Assembly (NCBI RefSeq): GCF_003367705.1
Contig: NZ_CP031425.1
Location: forward strand, 682,001 to 746,000
Direction: 5' to 3'
From: Microbacterium foliorum
Lineage (GTDB): Bacteria > Actinomycetota > Actinomycetes > Actinomycetales > Microbacteriaceae
Length of the DNA stretch: 64,000 nt
The notes under the pieces were generated by a model. That model did not search any database, was not told the DNA's origin, and was given only the letters and a program-made list of their open reading frames with translations. A program made the translations under genes and the position numbers. Shown here piece after piece: positions 56,612-64,000 of the stretch (within the stretch, counting starts at the first letter, position 1; each line of letters opens with the position of its first letter).

Positions 56612-57934
56612 ATGAGCACTTCCCGCGACGACGACGCGATCAGCCCGCCGAGCGACGGTCCCCTCACAGATCAGGAGGTGCGACGCCTCCGCGAGGACTT
56701 CCCGATCCTGCAGACCGAGGTGCACGGGCATCCGCTCTCCTACCTCGACTCCGGGGCGACGTCGCAGCGCCCCTTCTCCGTGCTCGATGCGGAACGCGAG
56801 TTCGCCTCCACCCTCAACGCGGCCGTGCACCGCGGTGCGCACACGCTGGCGGCCGAGGCGACGGAGGTCTTCGAGGATGCCAGGGAGAGCGTGGCGCGCT
56901 TCATCGGAGCAGGCGAGGGCGAGCTGGTCTGGACGTCGAACGCCACCGAGGCGCTGAATCTCATCGCGTACTCGCTCTCGAACGCCTCGCTCGGGCGCGG
57001 GGGAGCGGCGGCGGAGCCGCTGCGCCTGCGCGAGGGCGATGAGATCGTGACCACGGAGATGGAGCACCACGCCAACCTCATCCCGTGGCAGGAGCTCGCC
57101 GCGCGCACCGGCGCGACCCTGCGCGTGATCCCGCTCGACGACCACGGTGCACTGCGGCTCGATGCCGCTGCGGAGATCATCTCCGCGCGCACCAGGCTCG
57201 TCGCGGTCACCCACGTGTCGAACGTGCTGGGGGTGATCAACCCCGTGGCCCAGCTCGTCGGTCTCGCCCGCGAGGTCGGCGCGTTGGTGGTGCTCGACGC
57301 CTGTCAGTCCGCGCCGCATCTGCCGCTCGACGTGCATGCTCTCGACGTCGACTTCGCCGTGATCTCGGGTCACAAGATGCTGGGTCCGACCGGGATCGGC
57401 GCGCTCTACGGACGCCGCGAGCTGCTCGAGATCATGCCCCCGTTCCTCACCGGCGGATCCATGATCACCACCGTCACCACCACCGAGGCCTCGTACCTGC
57501 CACCGCCTCAGCGCTTCGAGGCCGGTACGCAGCGGGTGTCGCAGGTCGTCGCGCTGGCCGCCGCGGTCGACTACCTCACCGCGGTGGGGATGCCCCGGAT
57601 CGCCGCCCACGAGGCGGCGCTCGGCGCACGCCTCTTCGACGGGCTCACCGCCATCGACGGAGTGCGGGTGCTCGGCGCCGGCATCGCGTTGCCCAGGGTG
57701 GGCCTCGCGAGCTTCGACGTCGACGGCATCCACTCGCACGACGTCGGGCAGTTCCTCGACGACCTCGGCATCGCGGTGCGGGTCGGACACCACTGCGCGC
57801 AGCCGTTGCACCGCCGTCTCGGCATCACCTCGTCGACCAGGGCGAGCACGTATCTGTACACCACCGACGCCGAAGTGGATGCCGTCGTCGACGGCGTCCA
57901 GGGCGCGATCGACTTCTTCCGGAGGGGCGCATGA
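56612..57934 (+). CDS. sufS: SufS-type cysteine desulfurase
   Basis: A 440-residue PLP-dependent aminotransferase-fold enzyme that removes sulfur from L-cysteine as a persulfide for Fe-S cluster assembly. YLDSGATSQRPFSVLDA, NATEALNLIAYSL, TEMEHHANLIPWQ, the PLP Lys near 254 in ISGHKMLGPTGIGALYG, and the active-site Cys in VRVGHHCAQPLHRRLG near 393. Type II (SufS) by the RxGHHCAxP motif. GAAGG lies directly before the ATG. Overlaps sufU by four bases. sufBCD are not in this window. Confidence 0.94.
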   Translation: MSTSRDDDAISPPSDGPLTDQEVRRLREDFPILQTEVHGHPLSYLDSGATSQRPFSVLDAEREFASTLNAAVHRGAHTLAAEATEVFEDARESVARFIGAGEGELVWTSNATEALNLIAYSLSNASLGRGGAAAEPLRLREGDEIVTTEMEHHANLIPWQELAARTGATLRVIPLDDHGALRLDAAAEIISARTRLVAVTHVSNVLGVINPVAQLVGLAREVGALVVLDACQSAPHLPLDVHALDVDFAVISGHKMLGPTGIGALYGRRELLEIMPPFLTGGSMITTVTTTEASYLPPPQRFEAGTQRVSQVVALAAAVDYLTAVGMPRIAAHEAALGARLFDGLTAIDGVRVLGAGIALPRVGLASFDVDGIHSHDVGQFLDDLGIAVRVGHHCAQPLHRRLGITSSTRASTYLYTTDAEVDAVVDGVQGAIDFFRRGA

Positions 57935-58365
57935 GTGATCTGCAGGGCCTGTATCAGGAGCTCATCCTCGACCATTCGCGCACCCCGCACGGGTTCGGGC
58001 TCCGCGAGGAGATCGCGGCGCAGTCCCACCAGGTGAACCCGACCTGCGGCGATGAGGTCACCCTGCAGGTGCATCGGGCCGACGACGGCAGCATCGAGGC
58101 GCTGGCGTGGGAGGGGCACGGATGCGCCATCTCCCAGGCATCCGCGTCGCTGCTCGCCGAGCTCGCCGAGGGACTCACCGTGCCCGAGCTCGAGGTCCGC
58201 ATCGCGGCGTTCCGCGAGGCCATGCGCTCGCGCGGCAAGATCGAGCCCGACGAGGAGCTCCTCGGCGACGTGGCGGCCCTGGGCGGTGTCTCGCGGTACG
58301 TGGCACGGGTGAAGTGCGCGATGCTCGCCTGGGTCGCCGTCGAAGACGCGCTCCACCGGGCGTGA
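57931..58365 (+). CDS. sufU: SufU-type Fe-S assembly protein / sulfurtransferase
   Basis: A 144-residue IscU-fold protein. Zinc/sulfur ligands Cys39, Asp41 (NPTCGDEV), Cys65 (GHGCAISQAS) and a third Cys near 129 (RVKCAMLAW) are all present, and the 18-residue insert typical of Gram-positive SufU sits between the second and third Cys. It accepts persulfide sulfur from SufS. The start overlaps the sufS stop (ATGA), confirming a functional pair; the longer upstream open frame is a shadow of sufS. Confidence 0.94.
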   Translation: MSDLQGLYQELILDHSRTPHGFGLREEIAAQSHQVNPTCGDEVTLQVHRADDGSIEALAWEGHGCAISQASASLLAELAEGLTVPELEVRIAAFREAMRSRGKIEPDEELLGDVAALGGVSRYVARVKCAMLAWVAVEDALHRA

Positions 58366-58388
58366 GCACGCGCGGGCAGGATGGAGAC

Positions 58389-59327
58389 ATGCCTCTGCGC
58401 CTGACTCCGCTCGATGACGCCCGGTTCGACGACTGGCGTGCGGCCACGCGGGTGCGCCTGCTCGCCCTGCGCCGCGAGTCGGGGATGTTCGTCGGGGGCG
58501 ACGCGATCGAACGGGTCGATGAGTTCCTCGACGAGCTGCTGCCGCACGGGCTCGCCACCGAGACCTCTCTGATCCTCACGATCGACGAGGGAGCGCACCG
58601 TCGGGGAACGGTGTGGCTGGCAGCCAACAACGGGGTGCTCTTCGTCGTCGATCTCTCGTTCGACTCCGTGCCGGATGCGCGGCTGCTCGACCAGGTGCTC
58701 GATCGTCTGAAGGAGCTCGCACGGCGGCAGAGCGTCGACCGGATCAGCATGGCCGTCTACGTCTGCGACGGCACGAGCCGCGCGTTCGTCGAGGGGCGCG
58801 GATTCGAGGTCGCCTCGATCCAGATGCTCCTCGAACCGCTGCCGCCGCGCAATCCGCCGTCGTCTCTGGTGCTGACGCCGATGACGGCCGACCGCTTCGT
58901 CGATTTCGCGGCGTCGTCGGAGGCGGCCTTCGCCGAGGACCTCGCATCCTCCGGTCGCTATTCCGCGGAAGATGCGGCGGTCGAGTCGCATCGGCAGATG
59001 CAGCTCGAACTGCCCGACGGCATCGAGTCCGCCGGACAGGAGCTCTTCACCGCCGAGGTCGACGGCGAGGAGGTCGGGGTGCTCTGGATCGGCATCCGCC
59101 GGCGGGGCGGGCGCCCGCACGCGTTCATCCTCGACATCGAGATCGCGAGCGACCGGCGTCGCCGGGGGTACGGACGCGACGTGATGATCGCGGCCGAACG
59201 GGAGGCGGCGCGGTTCGGCGCCGACTCGATCGGACTGCACGTCTTCGGCTTCAACGAGGCCGCGGTGCGGCTGTACGAGGGGCTGGGATACCGCCGCGTC
59301 GAGGAGCGATTCCTGCTGTCTCTCTGA
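58389..59327 (+). CDS. tandem-domain GNAT family N-acetyltransferase
   Basis: A 312-residue protein with two GNAT-like halves. The first (1-155) ends with RAFVEGRGFEVASIQMLLEP, the typical last strand, but its acetyl-CoA loop is degenerate (FVVDLSFDSVPDARLLDQVL). The second (about 160-312) has AFILDIEIASDRRRRGYGRD, a good R-x-x-G-x-G acetyl-CoA pyrophosphate loop, and ends AVRLYEGLGYRRVEERFLL. So one half should be active and the other structural. ATG 58389 is used; nothing upstream in frame is conserved. It lies 23 bases after sufU. Substrate unknown. Confidence 0.88.
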   Translation: MPLRLTPLDDARFDDWRAATRVRLLALRRESGMFVGGDAIERVDEFLDELLPHGLATETSLILTIDEGAHRRGTVWLAANNGVLFVVDLSFDSVPDARLLDQVLDRLKELARRQSVDRISMAVYVCDGTSRAFVEGRGFEVASIQMLLEPLPPRNPPSSLVLTPMTADRFVDFAASSEAAFAEDLASSGRYSAEDAAVESHRQMQLELPDGIESAGQELFTAEVDGEEVGVLWIGIRRRGGRPHAFILDIEIASDRRRRGYGRDVMIAAEREAARFGADSIGLHVFGFNEAAVRLYEGLGYRRVEERFLLSL

Positions 59328-59439
59328 GGGAACCTCGGCACGGACTAACCCGCGCTGCGGAGCAATCGGCGGCACGGAGCAATCGGCGACACGCGGGCCG
59401 CCGCGGGAATAGTGCGCCCGCTCGGACGTTGGCCCGAGC

Positions 59440-60081
59440 ATGACAACTCTCGGAATCATCGGAGCAGGACACATCGGCAGCCAGATCGCGCGGGTCGCGG
59501 TGGCAAACGGGTACGACGTCGTGATCGCGAACTCCCGCGGGCCGGAGACCCTCGCGGGTCTCATCGCGGAGCTCGGACCGAAGGCGAGAGCGGCGACCGC
59601 CGTCGACGCTGCCGAGGCCGCAGAGGTGGCGGTCGTGACCGTGCCGCTCGGCGCGATCGATCAGCTGCCCGTCGACCAGCTCGCCGGCAAGATCGTGCTC
59701 GACACCAACAACTACTACTTCGAGCGCGACGGTCACATCGAGGCGCTCGACAAGGGCGAGACGACCACCTCCGAGATGCTGCAGCAGAAGCTGCCGACGT
59801 CGCGGATCGCGAAGGCGTTCAACCACATCTTCTCGGCCGACATCACCACCGACGGAACCCCTGCCGGAACCGAGGGTCGCCGCGCACTCGCCACCGCGGG
59901 CGATGACGCCGAGGCCACGGACTTCGTCACGCGGTTCTATGACGAGGTGGGCTTCGACACCGTGAACATCGGCCCGCTGAGCGAGTCCTGGCGCGTCGAG
60001 CGCGACCGCCCGGCATATGTCGTGAAGCAGACCGCCGCGGAGCTCGAGGCGAACCTCGCGAAGGCGAACCGCCTGCCCTGA
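59440..60081 (+). CDS. NADPH-dependent F420 reductase-like / NAD(P)-binding protein
   Basis: A 213-residue Rossmann-fold protein: LGIIGAGHIGSQIARVAVAN near residues 4-23, VVIANSRGPETLAGLI with Ser-Arg preferring NADP, VAVVTVPLGAIDQLPVDQLA, IVLDTNNYYFERDG. It belongs to the F420-dependent NADP reductase-like group (COG2085 type), which reduces coenzyme F420 or acts on unknown substrates. Single gene, closed by a strong hairpin. F420 use is not shown by anything else in the window. Confidence 0.85.
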   Translation: MTTLGIIGAGHIGSQIARVAVANGYDVVIANSRGPETLAGLIAELGPKARAATAVDAAEAAEVAVVTVPLGAIDQLPVDQLAGKIVLDTNNYYFERDGHIEALDKGETTTSEMLQQKLPTSRIAKAFNHIFSADITTDGTPAGTEGRRALATAGDDAEATDFVTRFYDEVGFDTVNIGPLSESWRVERDRPAYVVKQTAAELEANLAKANRLP

Positions 60082-60096
60082 GCGACGGCTGGTCGA

Positions 60097-60128
60097 AGAG
60101 GGGCGGATGCTGCGGCATCCGCCCCTCT
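60097..60128. terminator. hairpin terminator with a TGCG tetraloop
   Basis: AGAGGGGCGGATGC (60097-60110) pairs perfectly with GCATCCGCCCCTCT (60115-60128). It begins 16 bases after the stop of the NADPH reductase-like gene. Confidence 0.9.
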
Positions 60129-60260
60129 CGCATGCTCCCGCCCTGCCCGGCAGGAGCCCCCGCGCACGGGCGTCAGACGACCGAGCCCGCCCGCCGAGTC
60201 CGCGCGGGCTCGGGTACGCCGAACTTGTCGGGCCGGGGCGAGGAATGAGAGGATCCGCGT

Positions 60261-60920
60261 ATGGCGGGGGTGGGGGCTGCAGGCGAACTCGAATCGGTGA
60301 GGGTGACGCGCATTCTTCGCGACGACATCATCCTCGGGCGCCGCGCGCCCGGATCGCGACTCGTCGAACGCGACATCGCTGCCGAACTCCACGTCTCGCG
60401 GCTGCCGGTGCGCGAGGCGATCCGCACCCTGGCCAGCGAGGGAGTGGTGGTCGCGAGGCCGCGCAGCTGGGCGGTCGTGCGCGAGTTCACACGCCGGGAC
60501 ATCCAGGACTTCGGCGAGGTGCGCGAAGCCATCGAGACCCTCATCTTCCTGTTCGCCGCCGAGCGTCATACCGAGCAGGGCCTCGTGCGACTCCGCGCGG
60601 CGCTCGAGCGGGAGCTCGCGGCGGCGGAGGCGGGGGACACCGAGGTCGCTCGCATGGCTGCCGGTGAGTTCCACGAGGTGGCGACGGAGCTGGCGGGCAA
60701 CGAGATGCTCGACGAGCTCATCGGCGTGTTCGTGACCCGACTGCGCTGGCTGTTCGGACAGCATGACGACCTGCTCGCGATGGCCGAGGAGCACCGGGTG
60801 ATCTTCGAGGCGGTCGCTGCGCGCGACACCGACACGCTGCGCTGGCTGATCCCGCGGCATCTGGCGAACGGACAGGCCACCGCCGAACGCCGCCTCGCGA
60901 GTGGGCCCTCCACGGTCTGA
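60261..60920 (+). CDS. GntR family transcriptional regulator (FadR-like C-terminal domain)
   Basis: A 219-residue regulator. N-terminal winged helix: VTRILRDDIILGRRAPGSRL, VERDIAAELHVSRLPVREAI and RTLASEGVV. The C-terminal half is all-helical with the FCD pattern (DFGEVREAIETLIFLFAAER, then FHEVATELAGNEMLDELIGV and EEHRVIFEAVAARD with metal-binding His and Asp residues). GAGAGGAT is eight bases from the ATG. Unlinked to an obvious target; the copper operon that follows is controlled by CsoR-type sites instead. Confidence 0.9.
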   Translation: MAGVGAAGELESVRVTRILRDDIILGRRAPGSRLVERDIAAELHVSRLPVREAIRTLASEGVVVARPRSWAVVREFTRRDIQDFGEVREAIETLIFLFAAERHTEQGLVRLRAALERELAAAEAGDTEVARMAAGEFHEVATELAGNEMLDELIGVFVTRLRWLFGQHDDLLAMAEEHRVIFEAVAARDTDTLRWLIPRHLANGQATAERRLASGPSTV

Positions 60921-60934
60921 GATCGCTGCGGGAA

Positions 60935-60951
60935 TACCCCTCGAGGGGGTA
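60935..60951. promoter_or_regulatory. CsoR-type copper operator, site 1
   Basis: TACCCC-TCGAG-GGGGTA, with matching C4/G4 arms and TA/TA ends, as in the pseudo-palindromic C-rich and G-rich operators of CsoR. Confidence 0.75.
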
Positions 60952-60968
60952 CTGTTGTGATCGGAGGG

Positions 60969-60985
60969 ATACCCCCGGGGGGTAT
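60969..60985. promoter_or_regulatory. CsoR-type copper operator, site 2
   Basis: ATACCCCCGGGGGGTAT, nearly perfect, 18 bases after site 1 and 26 bases before copZ. Two sites in tandem suggest tight repression. No csoR gene is in the window. Confidence 0.8.
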
Positions 60986-61011
60986 TCAACACCATCGAAG
61001 GGATTGCAGAC

Positions 61012-61221
61012 ATGAGTACGACCACCTACGCCGTGACCGGGATGACCTGCGGACACTGCGAGCGATCCGTCCGTAGCGAGGTCTCGAAGCTGTCGGGGGT
61101 GACCGCGATCGAGGTGAGCGCGGACTCGGGCAGGCTCGTGATCACTGCCGACGCCCCGGTCGACGACGCCGCCGTGCTGGCCGCCGTCGACGAGGCCGGA
61201 TACACCGCGGTCCGTGCCTGA
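61012..61221 (+). CDS. copZ: copper chaperone, heavy-metal-associated domain
   Basis: A 69-residue ferredoxin-like HMA domain with the metal motif GMTCGHC (Cys13 and Cys16), a classic CopZ that binds Cu(I) in the cytosol and hands it to the ATPase. GAAGGG stands ten bases upstream of the ATG. It directly precedes copA; the CopA start is one base after this stop. Confidence 0.95.
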   Translation: MSTTTYAVTGMTCGHCERSVRSEVSKLSGVTAIEVSADSGRLVITADAPVDDAAVLAAVDEAGYTAVRA

Positions 61222-61222
61222 C

Positions 61223-63460
61223 ATGGCCACCTCGACGGAGACCGTCTCCTACGACCTCGACATCGGGGGCATGACGTGCGCGTCGTGCGCCGCGCGCGTC
61301 GAGAAGCGACTCAACCGCCTCGACGGCGTCTCGGCGTCGGTGAACTACGCGACCGAGAAGGCGCACGTCGACGCCCGCGCCGGAGTCGTCGTCGACGACC
61401 TCATCTCCGAGATCGTGCGAACCGGGTACACGGCCGCACTGCCGAGGGAGGTGCAGTCAGATGAGGTCGATCCGGCGTACCTGCTGCTGCGCTTGCGTCT
61501 GATCATCTCGATCGCGCTCGCGGTGCCGGTGATCGCGATGGCGATGGCCGAGCCCCTGCAGTTCGCCGGCTGGCAGTGGGCGTCGCTGGTGCTCGCCACT
61601 CCCGTCGTCACCTGGGCGGCCTGGCCGTTCCACCGCGCCGCGCTGCGGAACGCGCGACACCGCACCGTCACGATGGACACGCTCATCTCGGTCGGCGTCA
61701 CCGCGGCCTACACCTGGTCGCTGTACGCCCTCTTCTTCGGCACCGCGGGCATGTGGGGCATGACGCACCCGTTCCGCTTCATCGAACGCGGCGACGGTCT
61801 GGGGAGCATCTACCTCGAAGTCGCCGCCGGCGTGACGATGTTCCTGCTGCTCGGGCGCTTTCTCGAGCAGCGCTCCAAGCGGCGAGCGGGCGCGGCACTG
61901 CGCGCGCTCGGCGAGCTCGGCGCGAAGGATGTCGCGGTCGTGCGCGGAGGTCGCGAAGAGCGGATGCCGCTCGCCGACCTCGTGGTGGGCGACGTGTTCA
62001 TCGTGCGGCCCGGCGAGAAGATCGCGACCGACGGCGTCGTGCTCGAGGGGGCGTCCGCAGTGGACGCCTCGATGCTCACGGGCGAGTCCGTGCCGGTCGA
62101 AGTGCGCCCGGGTGACGCCGTCACCGGCGCCACGGTGAACATCGGCGGTCGACTGCGGGTCTCGGCGACGCGCATCGGCGGCGACACCCAGCTCGCCCGC
62201 ATCGCCCGCCTCGTCGAGGAGGCGCAGTCGGGCAAGGCCGAGGCGCAGCGGCTCGCCGACCGGCTGTCGGCGGTCTTCGTGCCGATCGTGTTCGCGATCT
62301 CGGCGGTGACGCTCGTCGCCTGGCTGCTCGTCGGAGGCGGCACGGCGGCCGCGTTCACCGCGGCGGTGGCCGTGCTGATCATCGCCTGCCCGTGCGCGCT
62401 CGGCCTCGCCACCCCGATGGCCCTGCTCGTGGGGACGGGGCGGGGAGCCCAGCTCGGGTTGCTCATCAAGGGCCCGGAGGTTCTCGAGTCGACCCGTCGC
62501 GTCGACACGATCGTGCTCGACAAGACCGGCACGGTCACCACCGGACGCATGACCCTCCTCGAGGTCATCCCCGCGTCGGGAGAGGACGAGGCAGAGGTGC
62601 TGCGCCTCACGGCCGCGGTGGAGGAGGCGTCGGAGCATCCGATCGCGCAGGCGATCGTGCGCGGCGCGACCGAGCGTCTCGGTGCGCTGCCGGCGGTCGA
62701 GTCGTTCCAGAACGTGCAGGGCCGCGGCGTCACCGGTGTCGTCGAGGCGCGAGCAGTGGTCGCCGGACGGCCCTCTCTGCTCGCCGACTGGGGGCTGCAG
62801 CTCGACTCCTCGCTCGCCGTCGCGTTCGATGACGCCGAGGAGAGCGCGCGGACGGCGGTCGCCGTGGCGTGGGACGGACGGGTGCGGGGCGTGCTGATCG
62901 TCGCGGATCAGGTCAGGCCCTCGAGCGCAGACGCGATCGCCGCACTGCGACGGCTCGGACTGCGGCCGGTTCTGCTGACCGGTGACAACGAGCGCACAGC
63001 GCGTCGCGTCGCATCTGCGGTCGGCATCGACGAGGTGCGCGCCGGGGTGCTGCCCGAGCAGAAGGTGGCCGAGATCGTCGCCCTGCAGCAGCAGGGGCGC
63101 AGTGTGGCGATGGTGGGCGACGGCGTCAACGACGCCGCGGCGCTCGCGCAGTCCGACCTCGGCATCGCGATGGGCACCGGGACGGATGCTGCCATCGAGG
63201 CGTCGGACCTGACGCTCGTGCGGGCCGACCTGTGGGGAGCCGTGGATGCGATCCGTCTGGCGCGGCGCACCCTGGGCGCCATCCGCGGAAACCTGTTCTG
63301 GGCGCTGGCCTACAACGTCGCCGCGATACCGCTCGCCGCTCTCGGCCTGCTCAACCCGATGCTCGCCGGGGCGGCGATGGCGTTCTCCAGTGTGTTCGTG
63401 GTGCTGAACAGTCTTCGACTCCGGCGCTTCGGTGGGGCCGCGGCGCCCGCTGCTCGCTAG
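61223..63460 (+). CDS. copA: copper-exporting P1B-type ATPase
   Basis: A 745-residue Cu(I) pump of the plasma membrane. N-terminal HMA domain with GMTCASC (Cys19, Cys22), eight predicted helices, TGES in the actuator domain near 285, the membrane metal site CPC in [12 protein letters not shown] near 389, phosphorylation motif DKTGT near 432, HP motif EEASEHPIA near 468, and [16 protein letters not shown] near 632. A later CxxC-poor C-terminus ends AAAPAAR. ATG 61223 is used; an in-frame GTG at 61214 would overlap copZ by eight bases and add three residues. The unit is controlled by two CsoR-like sites. Confidence 0.95.
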   Translation: MATSTETVSYDLDIGGMTCASCAARVEKRLNRLDGVSASVNYATEKAHVDARAGVVVDDLISEIVRTGYTAALPREVQSDEVDPAYLLLRLRLIISIALAVPVIAMAMAEPLQFAGWQWASLVLATPVVTWAAWPFHRAALRNARHRTVTMDTLISVGVTAAYTWSLYALFFGTAGMWGMTHPFRFIERGDGLGSIYLEVAAGVTMFLLLGRFLEQRSKRRAGAALRALGELGAKDVAVVRGGREERMPLADLVVGDVFIVRPGEKIATDGVVLEGASAVDASMLTGESVPVEVRPGDAVTGATVNIGGRLRVSATRIGGDTQLARIARLVEEAQSGKAEAQRLADRLSAVFVPIVFAISAVTLVAWLLVGGGTAAAFTAAVAVLIIACPCALGLATPMALLVGTGRGAQLGLLIKGPEVLESTRRVDTIVLDKTGTVTTGRMTLLEVIPASGEDEAEVLRLTAAVEEASEHPIAQAIVRGATERLGALPAVESFQNVQGRGVTGVVEARAVVAGRPSLLADWGLQLDSSLAVAFDDAEESARTAVAVAWDGRVRGVLIVADQVRPSSADAIAALRRLGLRPVLLTGDNERTARRVASAVGIDEVRAGVLPEQKVAEIVALQQQGRSVAMVGDGVNDAAALAQSDLGIAMGTGTDAAIEASDLTLVRADLWGAVDAIRLARRTLGAIRGNLFWALAYNVAAIPLAALGLLNPMLAGAAMAFSSVFVVLNSLRLRRFGGAAAPAAR

Positions 63461-63533
63461 CTGACCGCCCGCGACGAGGATATATTGGCCCTACGGAATC
63501 GTTCCGGATGGTCATCTTCTTCTGGGGAGCGAT

Positions 63534-63779
63534 ATGAGGGGCGTCGCGGTCGTCGCGGGTGGTCTGCTGCTCATCGCAGGAACCGTGCTCGTCGTGGTCG
63601 CGGATCAGCAGCGGGTCGACGCGCTCGACGACGCGAAGGCCGCCGTGGTGCGTGCCGAGCAGTCGCTCGAGGCCACCCGCGACGCCAACTATCGATATGC
63701 CGAGCAGCTCACCGGCCTGCGCACCGCTCTCGCCGCGCAGGAGACCCTGCTGTCCGACACCACCGGGTTCCTGCCGTGA
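63534..63779 (+). CDS. small membrane-anchored coiled-coil protein
   Basis: An 81-residue protein: one N-terminal helix (VAVVAGGLLLIAGTVLVVVA) and a following heptad-patterned, Ala/Leu/Glu-rich segment (VDALDDAKAAVVRAEQSLEA...). GGGGAG precedes the ATG, and TATATT (about 63481-63486) is a good -10 about 50 bases upstream. Not recognised. A second protein of the same build starts 11 bases after its stop. Confidence 0.6.
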   Translation: MRGVAVVAGGLLLIAGTVLVVVADQQRVDALDDAKAAVVRAEQSLEATRDANYRYAEQLTGLRTALAAQETLLSDTTGFLP

Positions 63780-63789
63780 GGGGCACGCC

Positions 63790-64000
63790 ATGATCCGGCG
63801 CATCTTCTCGGTCACCATGGTCGCGACCCTGCTGCTGGCCGCGGGGGTCGTGAGTCGCGCCGTGGCTCTCGACGCCGACCGTGCCGCCGTGATCGACGAG
63901 CTGCGCACGCTCGTGCAGTCCGAGCAGTCGGCGCAGATGCGCACCGACCGCCTCACCGGACTGATCGAGATCACCGAGGGGGAGATCGCCGATCGCGCGG
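63790..64000 (+). CDS. second small membrane-anchored coiled-coil protein, cut by window edge
   Basis: ATG 63790 with GAGGGG eight bases upstream opens a frame that runs to the window end (70 residues seen): MIRRIFSVTMVATLLLAAGV then VVSRAVALDADRAAVIDEL and a helical stretch RTLVQSEQSAQMRTDRLTGL. One N-terminal membrane helix or signal anchor and a coiled coil, like the protein just before it, with RLTGL / QLTGL shared. It may be an operon of small cell-surface proteins. Unknown function; the C-terminus is outside the window. Confidence 0.6.
   Translation, partial: MIRRIFSVTMVATLLLAAGVVSRAVALDADRAAVIDELRTLVQSEQSAQMRTDRLTGLIEITEGEIADRA

Overview
This is a high-GC window from an actinobacterium, most likely a Microbacterium-like member of the Microbacteriaceae. 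The evidence is strong codon bias, the serS / HAD / tRNA-Ser / LCP housekeeping block, actinobacterial-type L-rhamnose isomerase and xylose isomerase, an unlinked sufS-sufU pair, and many -10 hexamers lying exactly six or seven bases before a start codon, which suggests leaderless mRNAs. There is no phage, integrase, insertion sequence, CRISPR array or antibiotic-type biosynthetic cluster. The genome identity is inferred, not searched.

Layout. 1-3846: housekeeping (lipid kinase fragment, serS, HAD phosphatase, tRNA-Ser(TGA), LCP cell-wall ligase). 3922-6884: a TetR regulator divergent from a GH3 beta-glycosidase. 6940-13503: a four-gene left-reading operon (Gfo/Idh oxidoreductase, NAD-dependent epimerase/dehydrogenase, KdgD-like dehydratase, enolase-superfamily enzyme) headed by a LacI regulator, with a divergent M24-like protein. 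I read three of these as a candidate oxidative uronate pathway. 13617-19810: L-rhamnose catabolism (mutarotase, isomerase, alpha/beta hydrolase, fused aldolase/lactaldehyde dehydrogenase, kinase). 19921-26208: one very large secreted protein joining an SGNH rhamnogalacturonan acetylesterase-like domain to a PL11 rhamnogalacturonan lyase domain. 26479-36528: serine hydrolase, ABC exporter, Gfo/Idh, GH43-like protein, then a carbohydrate ABC importer (lipoprotein plus two permeases), a YesL-like membrane protein and a LacI regulator. Together 4-36.5 kb reads as a plant cell-wall (pectin, rhamnogalacturonan-I) utilisation island: cut and deacetylate outside, import oligomers, hydrolyse, then catabolise rhamnose and perhaps galacturonate.

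36735-44327: tRNA-Ser(GCT), a class-II UvrA, an aldo/keto reductase, an SDR-like protein, a VOC protein and a two-gene operon (TIM-barrel isomerase plus Gfo/Idh). 44422-50086: a TetR regulator, a 2-hydroxyacid dehydrogenase, a LacI regulator and a divergent Gfo/Idh-cupin-Gfo/Idh operon of unknown substrate. 50249-53999: xylB, xylA and a divergent ROK repressor around a clear operator. 54076-60920: small stress and housekeeping genes, including sufS-sufU. 60935-63460: a copper efflux operon (copZ-copA) behind two CsoR-like palindromes. 63534-64000: two small membrane-anchored coiled-coil proteins, the second cut by the window edge.

Regulation is unusually readable. CG-centred LacI-type palindromes recur in front of the uronate-type, M24-like, rhamnose, lyase and ABC-importer units. 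A perfect 18-bp palindrome lies before the second TetR gene and a degenerate copy overlaps the promoter of the neighbouring isomerase-Gfo/Idh operon. Several convergent gene pairs are separated by long perfect hairpins.
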